Assembly (NCBI RefSeq): GCF_014857905.1
Contig: NZ_JACYXE010000002.1
Coordinates: 62,001-126,000, forward strand
From: Agilicoccus flavus
GTDB taxonomy: Bacteria > Actinomycetota > Actinomycetes > Actinomycetales > Dermatophilaceae
Reading direction: 5' to 3'
DNA: 64,000 nt
Below are positions 24,459 to 33,500 of this stretch, piece after piece (positions within the stretch are counted from its first letter, which is position 1; every line of letters starts with the position of its first letter). A program made the translations under genes and the position numbers. Under the pieces are notes generated by a model. The model was not told the origin of the DNA and ran no database searches. It saw nothing but the letters and a program-made list of their open reading frames with translations.

Positions 24459-26270
24459 CGCCGATCGCGTGATCGCCCGCGTGGCCAGCGAGCGCAGCGC
24501 CGCGCGGACGTCTCCGTCGCGCCGCGACGTCAGGCCCGCGAGTTCCGCAGGGTCCAGTGGATCCGGGGTCACGCAGTCGACGAGCGGGTGGGCCGTCGCG
24601 CGACGCGCCTCGTGAACTCCGAACAGGTCCTCGGTCAGCTTCTCCCCGGGCCGCAGACCCGTGAAGACGATCTGCACGTCGCTGCGACCGGACAGGCGGA
24701 TGAGGGTCCGGGCGACGTCGGCGATGCGCACCTGTTCACCCATCTCGAGCACCATGACCTCGCCGTCACCCCCCATCGCCGACGCCTGGAGGACGAGTTG
24801 GCAGGCCTCCGGGATGAGCATGAAGTAGCGCTCGACGTCGGGGTGGGTGACGGTGACGGGGCCGCCGCGGTCGATCTGGGCCGTGAAGGCGTGCAGGACC
24901 GAACCGCGGGACCCGAGCACGTTGCCGAACCGCACGCTCACGTAGCGCCCGAGCTGGGTGCGTGCGTAGTGCGCGGTGAGGAGCTCGCCGATCCGTTTGC
25001 TCTGCCCGAGCACCGATGTCGGGTCCGCGGCCTTGTCCGTCGAGATGTTGACGACGGTCCCCACCCCGTGTTCGGCGCACACCTCGAGCACGTTCGCCGT
25101 CCCCAGCACGTTCGTCTGCCACGCTTCGAACGGATACGACTCCAACAACGGCAGGTGCTTGAGCGCCGCCGCATGGAAGACCACGTCGGGGGCGACGGCG
25201 GCGATCACCTCCCCCAGGCGCTCGCGGTCGCGAATGTCGGCGAGGACGATGTCGTCGGAGTCGAGAAGGCCGTGCCCCGAGAGCGACATCTGGGTGGCCT
25301 GCAGCCCGGACTCGTCCCGGTCCAGGAGGACGAGCCGGCCGGGCGCCAGTCGATCGATCTGGCGGCACAGCTCGGAGCCGATCGAACCACCGGCGCCGGT
25401 CACGAGCACACGTCGTCCTGCGATGTGCTCGGCCAGGAGTCCGGTGTCGAGGTGGACCGGGGTCCGTCCGAGGATGTCGGTGAGGTCGACGTCGCGCAGG
25501 TCTCGCGCCGACGGCGCGCCGCCGACGAGTTCGCTGACGCGGGGGGCGACCTTGAGGTCGAGGCCGAGACCCGCTGCGAGATCGGACACCTCGCGCAGCA
25601 CGGCAGGGTCGGCGGACGGAGCGGCGAGGACGAGCATGTCGGCCTCCGTCCGGGCGACGACGCCCGCGACGTCGGACCGTACGCCCAGCACGCGGACCCC
25701 CTCGACCCGGAAGCGCGCCTTGCCCGGGTCGTCGTCCAGGAGGCCGACGGGAAGCACATCCCCCTCGGTGTCGGCCAGGAGACCCCGCACCAACCGACAG
25801 CCCGTGTCGCCGGCGCCGAACACAAGCACGCGGCGTCCGGGCCGCCGCAGGGCGCGCCGAGCGGCCCGAGAGCGCACGACCAGGCGGGTGGCGAGCATGG
25901 TCAGCAGCGCCAGGGCGCCGGCGGTGATCGCGGTCGAGCGCGGAACCGGCGGTGGGTACACGAGCAGCGGGACGACGAGCAGCGGCACGGCCGTGATCGC
26001 GACCGTCCGGGCGAGGTCGGCGATCTCCTCCGCGGATCCACGGCGGTGCCGCGTCACGTACGGGCCGATGACCGAGCCGACGAGGACGTGGACGGCCCCG
26101 GCGCCGATGGCCGCCGCGAACGTACTGCTCGTCAGCAGGAGGCCGAGTCGAAAGTCATATCGCAGCCAGACCGAGGCGTACACCGCCACGACCCAGACGC
26201 CGGCGTCGATGATCGGCCAGAGGTGCGTCCGCAACGATGTCCGCAGCCGCTGGGCACGCTCCGCCGCCAC
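24381..26270 (-). CDS. Membrane nucleotide-sugar 4,6-dehydratase, PglF/CapD family
   Basis: 629 residues, full length for the family. Four membrane segments lie in the first 130 residues. A first Rossmann domain begins GRRVLVFGAGDTGCRLVRGL (about 143-160), and the catalytic short-chain dehydrogenase domain begins RRVLVTGAGGSIGSELCRQI, followed by FHAAALKHLPLLESYP and NISTDKAADPTSVLGQSKRI. The position usually Met or Tyr before x-x-x-Lys is Leu here. These enzymes make UDP-4-keto-6-deoxy-GlcNAc, the substrate for the neighbouring aminotransferase. GTG at 26270 has GGGAGG upstream. Its last 26 codons overlap the priming transferase gene on the other strand. Confidence 0.92.
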   Translation of the reverse strand: MAAERAQRLRTSLRTHLWPIIDAGVWVVAVYASVWLRYDFRLGLLLTSSTFAAAIGAGAVHVLVGSVIGPYVTRHRRGSAEEIADLARTVAITAVPLLVVPLLVYPPPVPRSTAITAGALALLTMLATRLVVRSRAARRALRRPGRRVLVFGAGDTGCRLVRGLLADTEGDVLPVGLLDDDPGKARFRVEGVRVLGVRSDVAGVVARTEADMLVLAAPSADPAVLREVSDLAAGLGLDLKVAPRVSELVGGAPSARDLRDVDLTDILGRTPVHLDTGLLAEHIAGRRVLVTGAGGSIGSELCRQIDRLAPGRLVLLDRDESGLQATQMSLSGHGLLDSDDIVLADIRDRERLGEVIAAVAPDVVFHAAALKHLPLLESYPFEAWQTNVLGTANVLEVCAEHGVGTVVNISTDKAADPTSVLGQSKRIGELLTAHYARTQLGRYVSVRFGNVLGSRGSVLHAFTAQIDRGGPVTVTHPDVERYFMLIPEACQLVLQASAMGGDGEVMVLEMGEQVRIADVARTLIRLSGRSDVQIVFTGLRPGEKLTEDLFGVHEARRATAHPLVDCVTPDPLDPAELAGLTSRRDGDVRAALRSLATRAITRSASPASPPRRPAGGDGQDGPAEDPHVR

Positions 26271-26357
26271 CGTGCCACCTCCCGCCGTGATCCGCCCCCC
26301 GGCGCACGACCCACCCGAGCGCCGTGGCCAGTCTACGTGGGAGGGGCGGGCGGGTCG

Positions 26358-27101
26358 TCAGCCGCGCACGGGCGTGGAGATGCTGCCCCACACCGAGGGC
26401 GTGCCGCCGACGTAGGTGCGCCAGTACGCGCGGGCGGGGGAGGAAGCGCGGAACGTGGCGCGACCCCGCGCGTCGGTGACGGCGGTGCCGGCGTTGGTCC
26501 AGGTGCACCCCGACGCGCAGGAGCTGCGCTGGAGGACGACGCGGGCCTTGGCGCGCGGGGCGAAGGCGCCGGCGCGCACCGAGTAGGACGAGGTCGTGGC
26601 GGCCACGGTGACCGTGCGCCCGGAGCGGACGGCCTTGACGGCGGTGCGCGACCGCGCGCCCACGGCGATCGTCGGCCGGTTCTGCGCGAGCTGGGTGTAG
26701 CTCGCGTCGTTGGCGGTGACGGGCCGCAGGCGGTAGACGCCGAGGGTCCGCGCCGCGGTCACGGTGAAGGCGCGGCCCGAGGACGGCGGGAAGCTCAGGC
26801 GCTGGACGGTGACGCCGCGCGGGTCGACGACGTCCCACCGCGCGTACGCGCCGGCGGGGCAGTCGGACGAGAGCGTGATCGGCACCTGCGTCGCGCGGGC
26901 GGCGACGGCGACCCGCGCCGGCGCCGTCACCGAGCACGTGCCGTAGGTGGGCCGCGGCGGCGGGGCCGGGGTCGACGGCGACGGGCTGGGGAAGATCGGG
27001 TCGGTGTTCTCCGCGGCGCCCGCGGCCCCCGGGGTGCCGGCCAGCAGGGCGCCGCCGACGGCGCAGATCGTCAGCAGGCGCAGACGTGACGGACGGTTCA
27101 T
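26358..27101 (-). CDS. Secreted protein of unknown function, beta-sandwich-like
   Basis: 247 residues. A clear signal peptide (MNRPSRLRLLTICAVGGALL, cleaved near AGAA) is followed by a Pro/Ser linker (SPSPSTPAPPPRP), then two segments rich in Thr, Val and Arg with alternating hydrophobics, one starting YGTCSVTAPARVAVAARATQ and one VKAVRSGRTVTVAATTSSYS. Both look like Ig-like or surface-repeat beta domains. Two cysteine pairs (in GTC/SDC and SSCASGC) could form disulfides. No catalytic motif. It follows the polysaccharide locus and could bind glycan or the cell wall, but nothing in the sequence proves this. ATG at 27101. Confidence 0.8.
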   Translation of the reverse strand: MNRPSRLRLLTICAVGGALLAGTPGAAGAAENTDPIFPSPSPSTPAPPPRPTYGTCSVTAPARVAVAARATQVPITLSSDCPAGAYARWDVVDPRGVTVQRLSFPPSSGRAFTVTAARTLGVYRLRPVTANDASYTQLAQNRPTIAVGARSRTAVKAVRSGRTVTVAATTSSYSVRAGAFAPRAKARVVLQRSSCASGCTWTNAGTAVTDARGRATFRASSPARAYWRTYVGGTPSVWGSISTPVRG

Positions 27102-27167
27102 CTCGGGGCTCCTGTCGACGCCCGCGGGTCGCGCGGGAGAGGGGGGTCGGGCGGGAAGGGCCCCACT

Positions 27168-28439
27168 CTAACCCCGCGTGTGACCCGGCCCACCCGCGTC
27201 GAGGACGTCGCGGATGCGCGTGGCGGCGTCCCGCATGATCACCCGGATCTCGGCCCATTGCTCGGCGCTCGGAATCCGTCCGGCACCGAACGGATTCCAC
27301 TCGTCCTCGCCTCCGGCGCCGGCCCCGGGCACCGCCCGAGGTGACGATCCGGTCTCGGCCCCCGGGGCCGTCTCGCCGGTCGGACGCGGGCCGGCCGCCG
27401 CCGGATCGTCACCTCGGGGATCCGCGGCAGGAGGGGCGGGGTCCCGGGGCACGTCGGGGCGGTCGACCGCGCCCGACCACGACGACCGGCCGCCGATGAG
27501 CTCGCCCGCGGCCTGCGCGTAGCTGAACCAGCGGGCCAGGTCCGACCAGTCGGTTCCCGACCGGAACGGGTCGTCGGGGCCCGTCCTCGCCCCCGCCGGG
27601 GGGCCGTCCTCGGCGCCGTCGTCCGACCCGCTGCGCTCCGACCCGGCCCGTTCCGATCCGGCCCGTTCCGACCCCGCCGGTCGCGGACCGGCCCCGTCGG
27701 CCCGCGCCGGTCCCGCCGCGGCGTCCTCGCTCGGCCGGGATCCGGGCTGCTCCGGCCGGGGCTCGGAGCGGTCGTGCTCCGGCCCGACGTCCGTCGGCGG
27801 ACGCGAGGCGCGCTCGGCGCCGGGTCGTTCGCCCGCCCGCGGGGCGAAGGGGCCGATGAGCGAGAGGGGGTCGAACTCGCGTCGGAAGCGGTCGAAGGGG
27901 GAGTCGGGCGCGCTCTCGTCGCCACGTTCCGGTCCGTCCGCGGGGCGCGGGCCCGCCGCCGGGCCGCGGGTCGCCGGGCCGCCCTCCGGAGTCGTGCCCG
28001 ACGCGTGGTCCGCGCCCAGGCCGGACCACCACCCCACGAGGGCAGCGGCGTCGCGGGCGAACCGGGTGGCGGCGTCGACCTCCTCCCGCAGGTGGGCCGC
28101 GCCGCTCGTCACCCGGTCGCGCATCTCCTGCGCGAGCCGCCGGTGGGCGGCGTCGATGTCGGCCTCGAGCCGGGCCACGTCGTCGGCGCGCTGGGCGAGC
28201 TCGGCCCGCCCGGCGTCGGTGAGCTCGAAGGGGGAGCGCCGCCCCTGCGCGTGCCGGCGGACCAGCCCCTCCTCCTCGAGCTTGCCCAGGCGCGGATACA
28301 CCGTGCCCGCGCTCGGGGAGTACAGCCCGGCGAAGCGGTCGTGCAGTTTGCGCATGATGTCGTAGCCGCTCGCCGGCCCGTCGGCGAGCGCGACGAGCAG
28401 GTAGAGGCGGAGCTGGCCGTGCCCGAACACCGGCCCCAT
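27168..28439 (-). CDS. PadR-family transcriptional regulator with long disordered tail
   Basis: 423 residues. Residues 1 to about 90 are a PadR winged helix (LRLYLLVALADGPASGYDIM, then YSPSAGTVYPRLGKLEEEGL, and SPFELTDAGRAELAQR). A helical, probably dimerising part follows to about 145. The remaining 270 residues are rich in Pro, Gly, Ala, Arg and Asp with a short tandem repeat (GSERAGSERAGSER), far longer than a normal PadR C-terminus, and end in a helical segment (SAEQWAEIRVIMRDAATRI). It is coupled to the upstream DUF4097 gene by a TGATG junction. The palindrome at 29371-29398 in front of that pair is the likely operator. Confidence 0.9.
   Translation of the reverse strand: MGPVFGHGQLRLYLLVALADGPASGYDIMRKLHDRFAGLYSPSAGTVYPRLGKLEEEGLVRRHAQGRRSPFELTDAGRAELAQRADDVARLEADIDAAHRRLAQEMRDRVTSGAAHLREEVDAATRFARDAAALVGWWSGLGADHASGTTPEGGPATRGPAAGPRPADGPERGDESAPDSPFDRFRREFDPLSLIGPFAPRAGERPGAERASRPPTDVGPEHDRSEPRPEQPGSRPSEDAAAGPARADGAGPRPAGSERAGSERAGSERSGSDDGAEDGPPAGARTGPDDPFRSGTDWSDLARWFSYAQAAGELIGGRSSWSGAVDRPDVPRDPAPPAADPRGDDPAAAGPRPTGETAPGAETGSSPRAVPGAGAGGEDEWNPFGAGRIPSAEQWAEIRVIMRDAATRIRDVLDAGGPGHTRG
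27622..27681 (-). repeat. 15-bp tandem repeat inside the PadR gene
   Basis: Four imperfect 15-base units encode the Gly-Ser-Glu-Arg-Ala repeats of the disordered tail. Copy number is likely variable between strains. Confidence 0.6.
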
Positions 28440-29353
28440 CAGGTGCCCCTCACGTCGTCCTGCACGTCGTCCTGCACGTCCCCGGCGCCGGGGCCACCGC
28501 CGGGACCGGGGTCGATGAGGGGGCCGTGGGCGCCGTCGGCGCGCCGGAGCACGACGTTGCCCGACACGCTGCGCAGCTTGGCCGCGACGCCGCGGTCACC
28601 GGAGCTGCGGTGTCCGCCCTTCTGCGACCCGCTCCCGCTGAGGGTCTGCTCGTCGACGACGACGTGCCCCGACGTGGAGGCGGCGTGCACGTCGTACCCC
28701 GCGTCGCGGGGGAGGACGACGGTGACGTCCGCCGACACCGTGTTCGCGGTGATCAGGCACGACGCCGCCTCCGCGCGCAGCGTGACGGTGCCGTCGACGG
28801 TCGCGACCTTGCTCGAGCGCATGGGCCCGGCGAGGGTGCTCGCCCCGGACACGGTCTTCACGAGGACGTCGCCCGAGAGCGCGTCGCCCTCGACGGCGGC
28901 CGTCACGGTCTTCACGTCGACCCGTCCGGCGAGGTCGGCCACCCGGACCCCGCCCGAGGCGGTGTTCACCCCGACGTCGCCGGACAGGCCGGAGATCCGC
29001 ACGGGGGCGTTCATCGTCGTGATCGACACCCCGGTCTCGGCGGGCACCGTCAGCGTGAGGCAGACCCGCCGCTTGGGCCCGGTGAGCAGCCCCTTGATCG
29101 TGTCGAGCAGCGGTGCGTCGGGTTCGCGGACCTGCTCGAAGCTCAGGCGGTCCCCGTCGAGCGAGGCCCGGAGCGGCGCGCCCGTGGCCTCGGCGACGTC
29201 GTAGGCGACGACCCCGCGCGAGCCCCCCGCCACGACCTCGACCTCGCCCCCGACGACGGTGACCCGCACCGAGCGGACGGGGGCCTGCTCCGAGCCGACC
29301 TGCTCGCGCCGGGGACCCGCGACCTCCCAGCGTCGATCCACTTCGTGACCCAT
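28439..29353 (-). CDS. DUF4097-type beta-strand repeat protein
   Basis: 304 residues from ATG at 29353. The body (about residues 25-270) is a run of short beta strands with regular DV-V-T-SG spacing, for example ISGLSGDVGVNTASGGVRVA, VKTVTAAVEGDALSGDVLVK and KLRSVSGNVVLRR, the pattern of DUF4097 putative adhesin / toast-rack proteins. There is no signal peptide. The tail is Gly/Asp-rich. It is translationally coupled to the PadR regulator; in actinobacteria such pairs are common and the beta protein is often thought to relate to envelope stress or sensing. Function unproven. Confidence 0.87.
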   Translation of the reverse strand: MGHEVDRRWEVAGPRREQVGSEQAPVRSVRVTVVGGEVEVVAGGSRGVVAYDVAEATGAPLRASLDGDRLSFEQVREPDAPLLDTIKGLLTGPKRRVCLTLTVPAETGVSITTMNAPVRISGLSGDVGVNTASGGVRVADLAGRVDVKTVTAAVEGDALSGDVLVKTVSGASTLAGPMRSSKVATVDGTVTLRAEAASCLITANTVSADVTVVLPRDAGYDVHAASTSGHVVVDEQTLSGSGSQKGGHRSSGDRGVAAKLRSVSGNVVLRRADGAHGPLIDPGPGGGPGAGDVQDDVQDDVRGT

Positions 29354-29370
29354 GACGACCCCACCCTCGC

Positions 29371-29398
29371 AACGCGTCGTATTCGCGTATGACGCGTT
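29371..29398. promoter_or_regulatory. 28-bp palindrome, candidate PadR operator
   Basis: Perfect 8-base half sites AACGCGTC (29371-29378) and GACGCGTT (29391-29398) flank a 12-base partly symmetric centre, 17 bases upstream of the ATG of the DUF4097-PadR pair. Autoregulation of the pair by the PadR protein is the natural reading, but the site does not show the textbook ATGT-N8-ACAT form. Confidence 0.6.
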
Positions 29399-29458
29399 CA
29401 GCCTAGGAACGCCGCGCACCGTCCGCAACCCGGGCGCCGACGCGCGACGGCGGACGCG

Positions 29459-29490
29459 ACGCGCCCCCGGTCGCGGGACCGGGGGCGCGT
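29459..29490 (-). terminator. Hairpin terminator after the SGNH hydrolase gene
   Basis: A perfect 14-bp stem (29459-29472 with 29477-29490) and 4-base loop lie 20 bases past the stop of the leftward gene at 29510. No T tract. Confidence 0.8.
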
Positions 29491-29509
29491 GGGGCAGACG
29501 AGACGGGGC

Positions 29510-30217
29510 TCAGATGGCGATCTGCAGCCAGCTCTCCCAGCCGCCGTGCAGCACGAGCCAGGCGAGCAGGCCGTAGCCGGCCTGGCCGGGGTGGCGCGAG
29601 TCGCGCGAGGCCGACAGCTCGCTGAGCCACTGGTCGTGCTCGCTGAGCGGGTAGAAGCAGTCGACGAACGGGATCGAGCGGCGGGAGCAGACGTCGGCCT
29701 GCGCCTCGACGACGACCTCGAGCCGCTCGTTGACGTCGGCGTCGAGCGTGGGCGGGGGGCCGACCACGAACGGGGAGATGCCCCGCGCCGTCGCGTCGTC
29801 GAGCACGTTCGCGAGGTTGAGGCGGGACCGGGCGGTCGTCAGCCCCTGGGCGACGTCGGCCTGGCCCACGCCGAGGACGAGGCGCCGCTCGCGCCGGTCC
29901 TGCCAGCGGGGGAGGGCCTCGGTGCGCCACCGGCCGAGGACGTCGGCCGAGCTGTCGCCGCGGATGCCGAGGTTGTAGGCCGTGAGGTCGAGGTCGGGAT
30001 GGTGCGTGCGCCCGACGACGCGCGACACCCAGCCGTGGCCCTTCGGGTCGCCGTACCCCGCGACGAACGAGTCGCCGATGAACACGATGCCCACGTCGCG
30101 CGGCCCGTCGTGCACGAACGAGTCCGCGCTGCGGGTGAAGTGCGTCGGGATGTCGTTGTCCTCGGGGTCGGCGTAGCCGCCGTCGGGGCCGTAGCCGTCA
30201 CCGTAGTCGTTGCTCAC
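29510..30217 (-). CDS. SGNH/GDSL-type hydrolase with altered block III
   Basis: 235 residues, cytoplasmic (no signal peptide), with a Tyr/Gly/Asp-rich start. Block I is IVFIGDSFVAGYGDP (Ser50 nucleophile), block II NLGIRGDSS (Gly for the oxyanion hole), block V DSRHPGQAGY (Asp206 and His209). Block III, normally G-x-N-D, reads GVGQAD, so the oxyanion-hole Asn appears replaced by Ala. Relatives are esterases or deacylases acting on lipids or sugar esters. GTG at 30217 is six bases after the stop of the DUF6104-like gene, so the two form an operon downstream of kgd. Confidence 0.85.
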   Translation of the reverse strand: MSNDYGDGYGPDGGYADPEDNDIPTHFTRSADSFVHDGPRDVGIVFIGDSFVAGYGDPKGHGWVSRVVGRTHHPDLDLTAYNLGIRGDSSADVLGRWRTEALPRWQDRRERRLVLGVGQADVAQGLTTARSRLNLANVLDDATARGISPFVVGPPPTLDADVNERLEVVVEAQADVCSRRSIPFVDCFYPLSEHDQWLSELSASRDSRHPGQAGYGLLAWLVLHGGWESWLQIAI

Positions 30218-30223
30218 GCCAGT

Positions 30224-30409
30224 TCAGTCCTCGTCGTCGTCGCGTCGTGCCAACCAGGTCGCGAAGCGTTCCATGGGGGTCTCGAACTCCGGGTTGACGT
30301 CCACGAAGGTCCGCAACGCCTCGGCCAGCCACGCGAGCGTCACCTCGTCGTCCCCCCGCCGGCTCTCGAGCTCCTCGATTCCGCGATCGGTGAAGTACAC
30401 GGAGTTCAT
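30224..30409 (-). CDS. Small acidic protein, DUF6104-like
   Basis: 61 residues. MNSVYFTDRGIEELESRRGD, then VTLAWLAEALRTFVDVNPEF and RFATWLARRDDDED match a short conserved actinobacterial protein family that I recall as DUF6104. GAGG precedes the ATG at 30409. It has no membrane segment or known function. Being conserved at this size and placed just downstream of kgd and before an SGNH hydrolase, it is very likely a real gene rather than a chance ORF. Confidence 0.8.
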   Translation of the reverse strand: MNSVYFTDRGIEELESRRGDDEVTLAWLAEALRTFVDVNPEFETPMERFATWLARRDDDED

Positions 30410-30482
30410 TCTGCCTCACCGGCACCGGAGCCTTCGTCAGGCGGCGCCGGACCGGCAGTGCGCGCCCGGCGGGCCGCACGCG

Positions 30483-30528
30483 CCGATCCCCGGCCCGGCG
30501 GCGAGGGGCGCCGCGGACCGGGGATCGG
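30483..30528 (-). terminator. Hairpin terminator after kgd
   Basis: An 11-bp perfect stem (30483-30493 with 30518-30528) encloses a second GC-rich hairpin, 11 bases past the stop of the leftward kgd gene at 30539. It separates kgd from the DUF6104-like gene. Confidence 0.75.
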
Positions 30529-30538
30529 GGACGTCGGC

Positions 30539-33500
30539 TCAGCGGTCGAACGCGGCCGCGACGAGCGCCTGCTGCTGGGCCGCGTGCAACTTGCTCGACC
30601 CGGTCGACGGAGCCGCGGAGTCGGGCCGGCCGATGACCCGCAGGCGACGCTCCTCGCCCACGTCGGGGAGGTCCTCCGGCAGGTTCGTGTACACGTACGG
30701 CCACGAGCCCTGGTTCGTCGGCTCGTCCTGCACCCACACGAGCTCGGCGTTCGGGTACTGGGCGACGGTCTCGGCGAACTCCTCGAGCGGGAACGGGTAG
30801 TACTGCTCGATCCGCACGATGGCGGTCCGGTCGTCCTCTCGCTTGATGCGCTCGGCCTCGAGGTCGTAGACGATCCGGCCCGACGCGATGAGCACGCGGT
30901 CCACGGCGCTCTTGTCGAGGTCGGCGTGGTCGGGCAGGACCGGGCGGAACGACCCCGACGTGAAGTCCTCGGCCGGGCTCGTCGCCGCCTTGAGCCGCAG
31001 GAGCTGCTTCGGGGTGAAGACGATGAGCGGCTTGCGGGGCCGCGCGTACGCCTGCCGCCGGAGCAGGTGGAAGTAGCTCGCGGGCGTGCTCGGCTGCGCG
31101 ACGATCATGTTGTCCTGCGCGCACAGCTGCAGGAACCGCTCGATGCGCGCCGAGCTGTGGTCGGGGCCCTGGCCCTCGTACCCGTGCGGGAGGAGGAGGA
31201 CGACCGAGCTGCGCTGGCCCCACTTCTGCTCCGAGCTGCTGATGAACTCGTCGATGATCGTCTGCGCGCCGTTGGCGAAGTCGCCGAACTGGGCCTCCCA
31301 CAGCACGAGGGCGTCGGGGCGCTCCACGGAGTACCCGTACTCGAAGCCCATGGCCGCGTACTCGCTCAGCAGCGAGTCGTAGATCCAGAACCGCGCCTGC
31401 TCGTGCCCGAGGTAGAGCAGCGGCGTCCACTCCTCGGCGGTGACCCGGTCGATGAGGACCGCGTGCCGCTGGGTGAACGTGCCGCGTCGGCTGTCCTGAC
31501 CCGACAGGCGGATCGGGGTGCCCTCGGCGAGCAGACTGCCGAACGCGATGAGCTCGCCCATCGCCCAGTCGATCCCGCCCTCGCGGGTCATCGCCGTGCG
31601 CTTCTCGAGCATCTTCTTCAGCTTGGCGTGCACCTCGAAACCCTCGGGGTAGGAGGTCCACAGGTCGCCGACGCGCTCGAGCAGCTCGCCCGAGATGGCG
31701 CTGTCGTGGCGCGCGGCCGGCGAGCGGTCGTCGGCCTCCTGCGCCGCCGGGCGCTCCAGCCCCGAACCGGAGGAGGAGTCCTTCGACTTCAGGGCCTCCT
31801 TCGTCTCGACGAACACCTGCTCGAGGCGGCTCTGGTAGTCGCGCATCGCGGCGTCGGCGTCCTCGGTCGTGATGTCGCCACGACCGATGAGGGCCTCGGT
31901 GTACAGCTTGCGGACCGAGCGCTTCGCCTCGATGAGGTGGTACATGAGCGGCTGCGTCATCGAGGGGTCGTCGCCCTCGTTGTGCCCGCGGCGGCGGTAG
32001 CACACCATGTCGATGACGACGTCCTTGGCGAACTTCTGCCGGAACTCGTACGAGAGCTGCGCGACCCGGACGACGGCCTCGGGGTCGTCGCCGTTGACGT
32101 GGAAGATCGGCGCCTGCACCGTGCGGGCGAGGTCCGAGGAGTAGATCGAGCTGCGCGAGCTGCTCGGCGCCGTGGTGAACCCGACCTGGTTGTTGACGAT
32201 GATGTGGATCGTCCCGCCGGTGCGGTAGCCGCGCAGCTGCGAGAGCTGCAGCGTCTCGAGCACGACGCCCTGGCCGGCGAACGCGGCGTCGCCGTGCATG
32301 AGCACCGGGAGCACCGTGAAGGCCTCGCCGCGGCGGTCGAGCCGGTCCTGCTTGGCCCGGACGATGCCCTCGAGGACGGGGTTGACGGCCTCGAGGTGGC
32401 TCGGGTTCGCCGCGAGGTAGACCTTCGTCTTCTCGCCGCTCTCGCCGGTGAACTCGCCCTCGGTGCCGAGGTGGTACTTGACGTCGCCGGAGCCCTGGAC
32501 CGTGCGGGGGTCCTGGCTGCCCTCGAACTCGCGGAAGATCTGCCCATAGCTCTTGCCGGCGATGTTCGCGAGCACGTTGAGGCGCCCGCGGTGCGGCATG
32601 CCGATGCAGACCTCGTCGAGGCCCTCCTGGGCGGACGAGAGCAGGATCCGGTCGAGCATGGCGATGACGGACTCGCCGCCCTCGAGGCTGAACCGCTTCT
32701 GGCCCACGAACTTCGTCTGCAGGAACGTCTCGAACGCCTCGGCGGCGTTGAGCCGACGCAGGATCCGCATCTGCTCGTCGCGCGGGACCTTGTCGCCCGT
32801 GACCTCGACGCGGTCCTGGATCCAGTCCCGCTGCTCGGGGTCCTGGATGTGCATGTACTCGACGCCGGTCGTGCGGCAGTAGGCCGCCTGGAGCAGTCCG
32901 AGGATCTCGCGCAGCGTCGCCATCGGCTTGCCGCCGAAGCCGCCCGTGGCGAACTCCCGGTCGAGGTCCCAGATCGTCAGACCGTGCGTGGACAGCTGCA
33001 GGTCGGGGTGGCGACGCTGGCGGTACTCGAGCGGGTCGGTGTCGGCGAGCAGGTGGCCGCGCACGCGGTAGGCGTGGATGAGCTGCTGCACGCGGACCGT
33101 CTTGTTGAGGTCGTCGTCGTGCGACGCCGAGACGTCGGTGCTCCAGCGCACCGGCTCGTACGGGATGCGCAGGCTCTCGTAGATCTCGTCGTAGAAGTCG
33201 TTCTCGCCGAGGAGGAGCTGGTGGACGACGCGGAGGAACTCGCCCGAGCCGGCGCCCTGGATGATGCGGTGGTCGTAGGTCGACGTGAGCGTCATGATCT
33301 TGCTGATCGCCGATCGGGCCAGCGTCTCGGGGCTCGCGCCCTGCCACTCGGCGGGGTACTCCATGGCGCCGACCCCGACGATCGTGCCCTGCCCCTTCAT
33401 GAGGCGCGGCACCGAGTGCACGGTGCCGATCGTGCCCGGGTTGGTCAGCGAGATCGTGGTGCCGGCGAAGTCGTCGACGCCGAGCTTGTTGTTGCGCGCC

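Noticed and set aside
1-26270. Polysaccharide locus as a recent horizontally acquired island
   Set aside because: Base composition and codon bias look like the rest of the window, and there is no integrase, transposase or attachment-site pair in view.
24588-27089. 833-codon open frame antisense to the PglF-like dehydratase and the secreted protein gene
   Set aside because: It spans two real genes on the other strand and shows only shadow composition.
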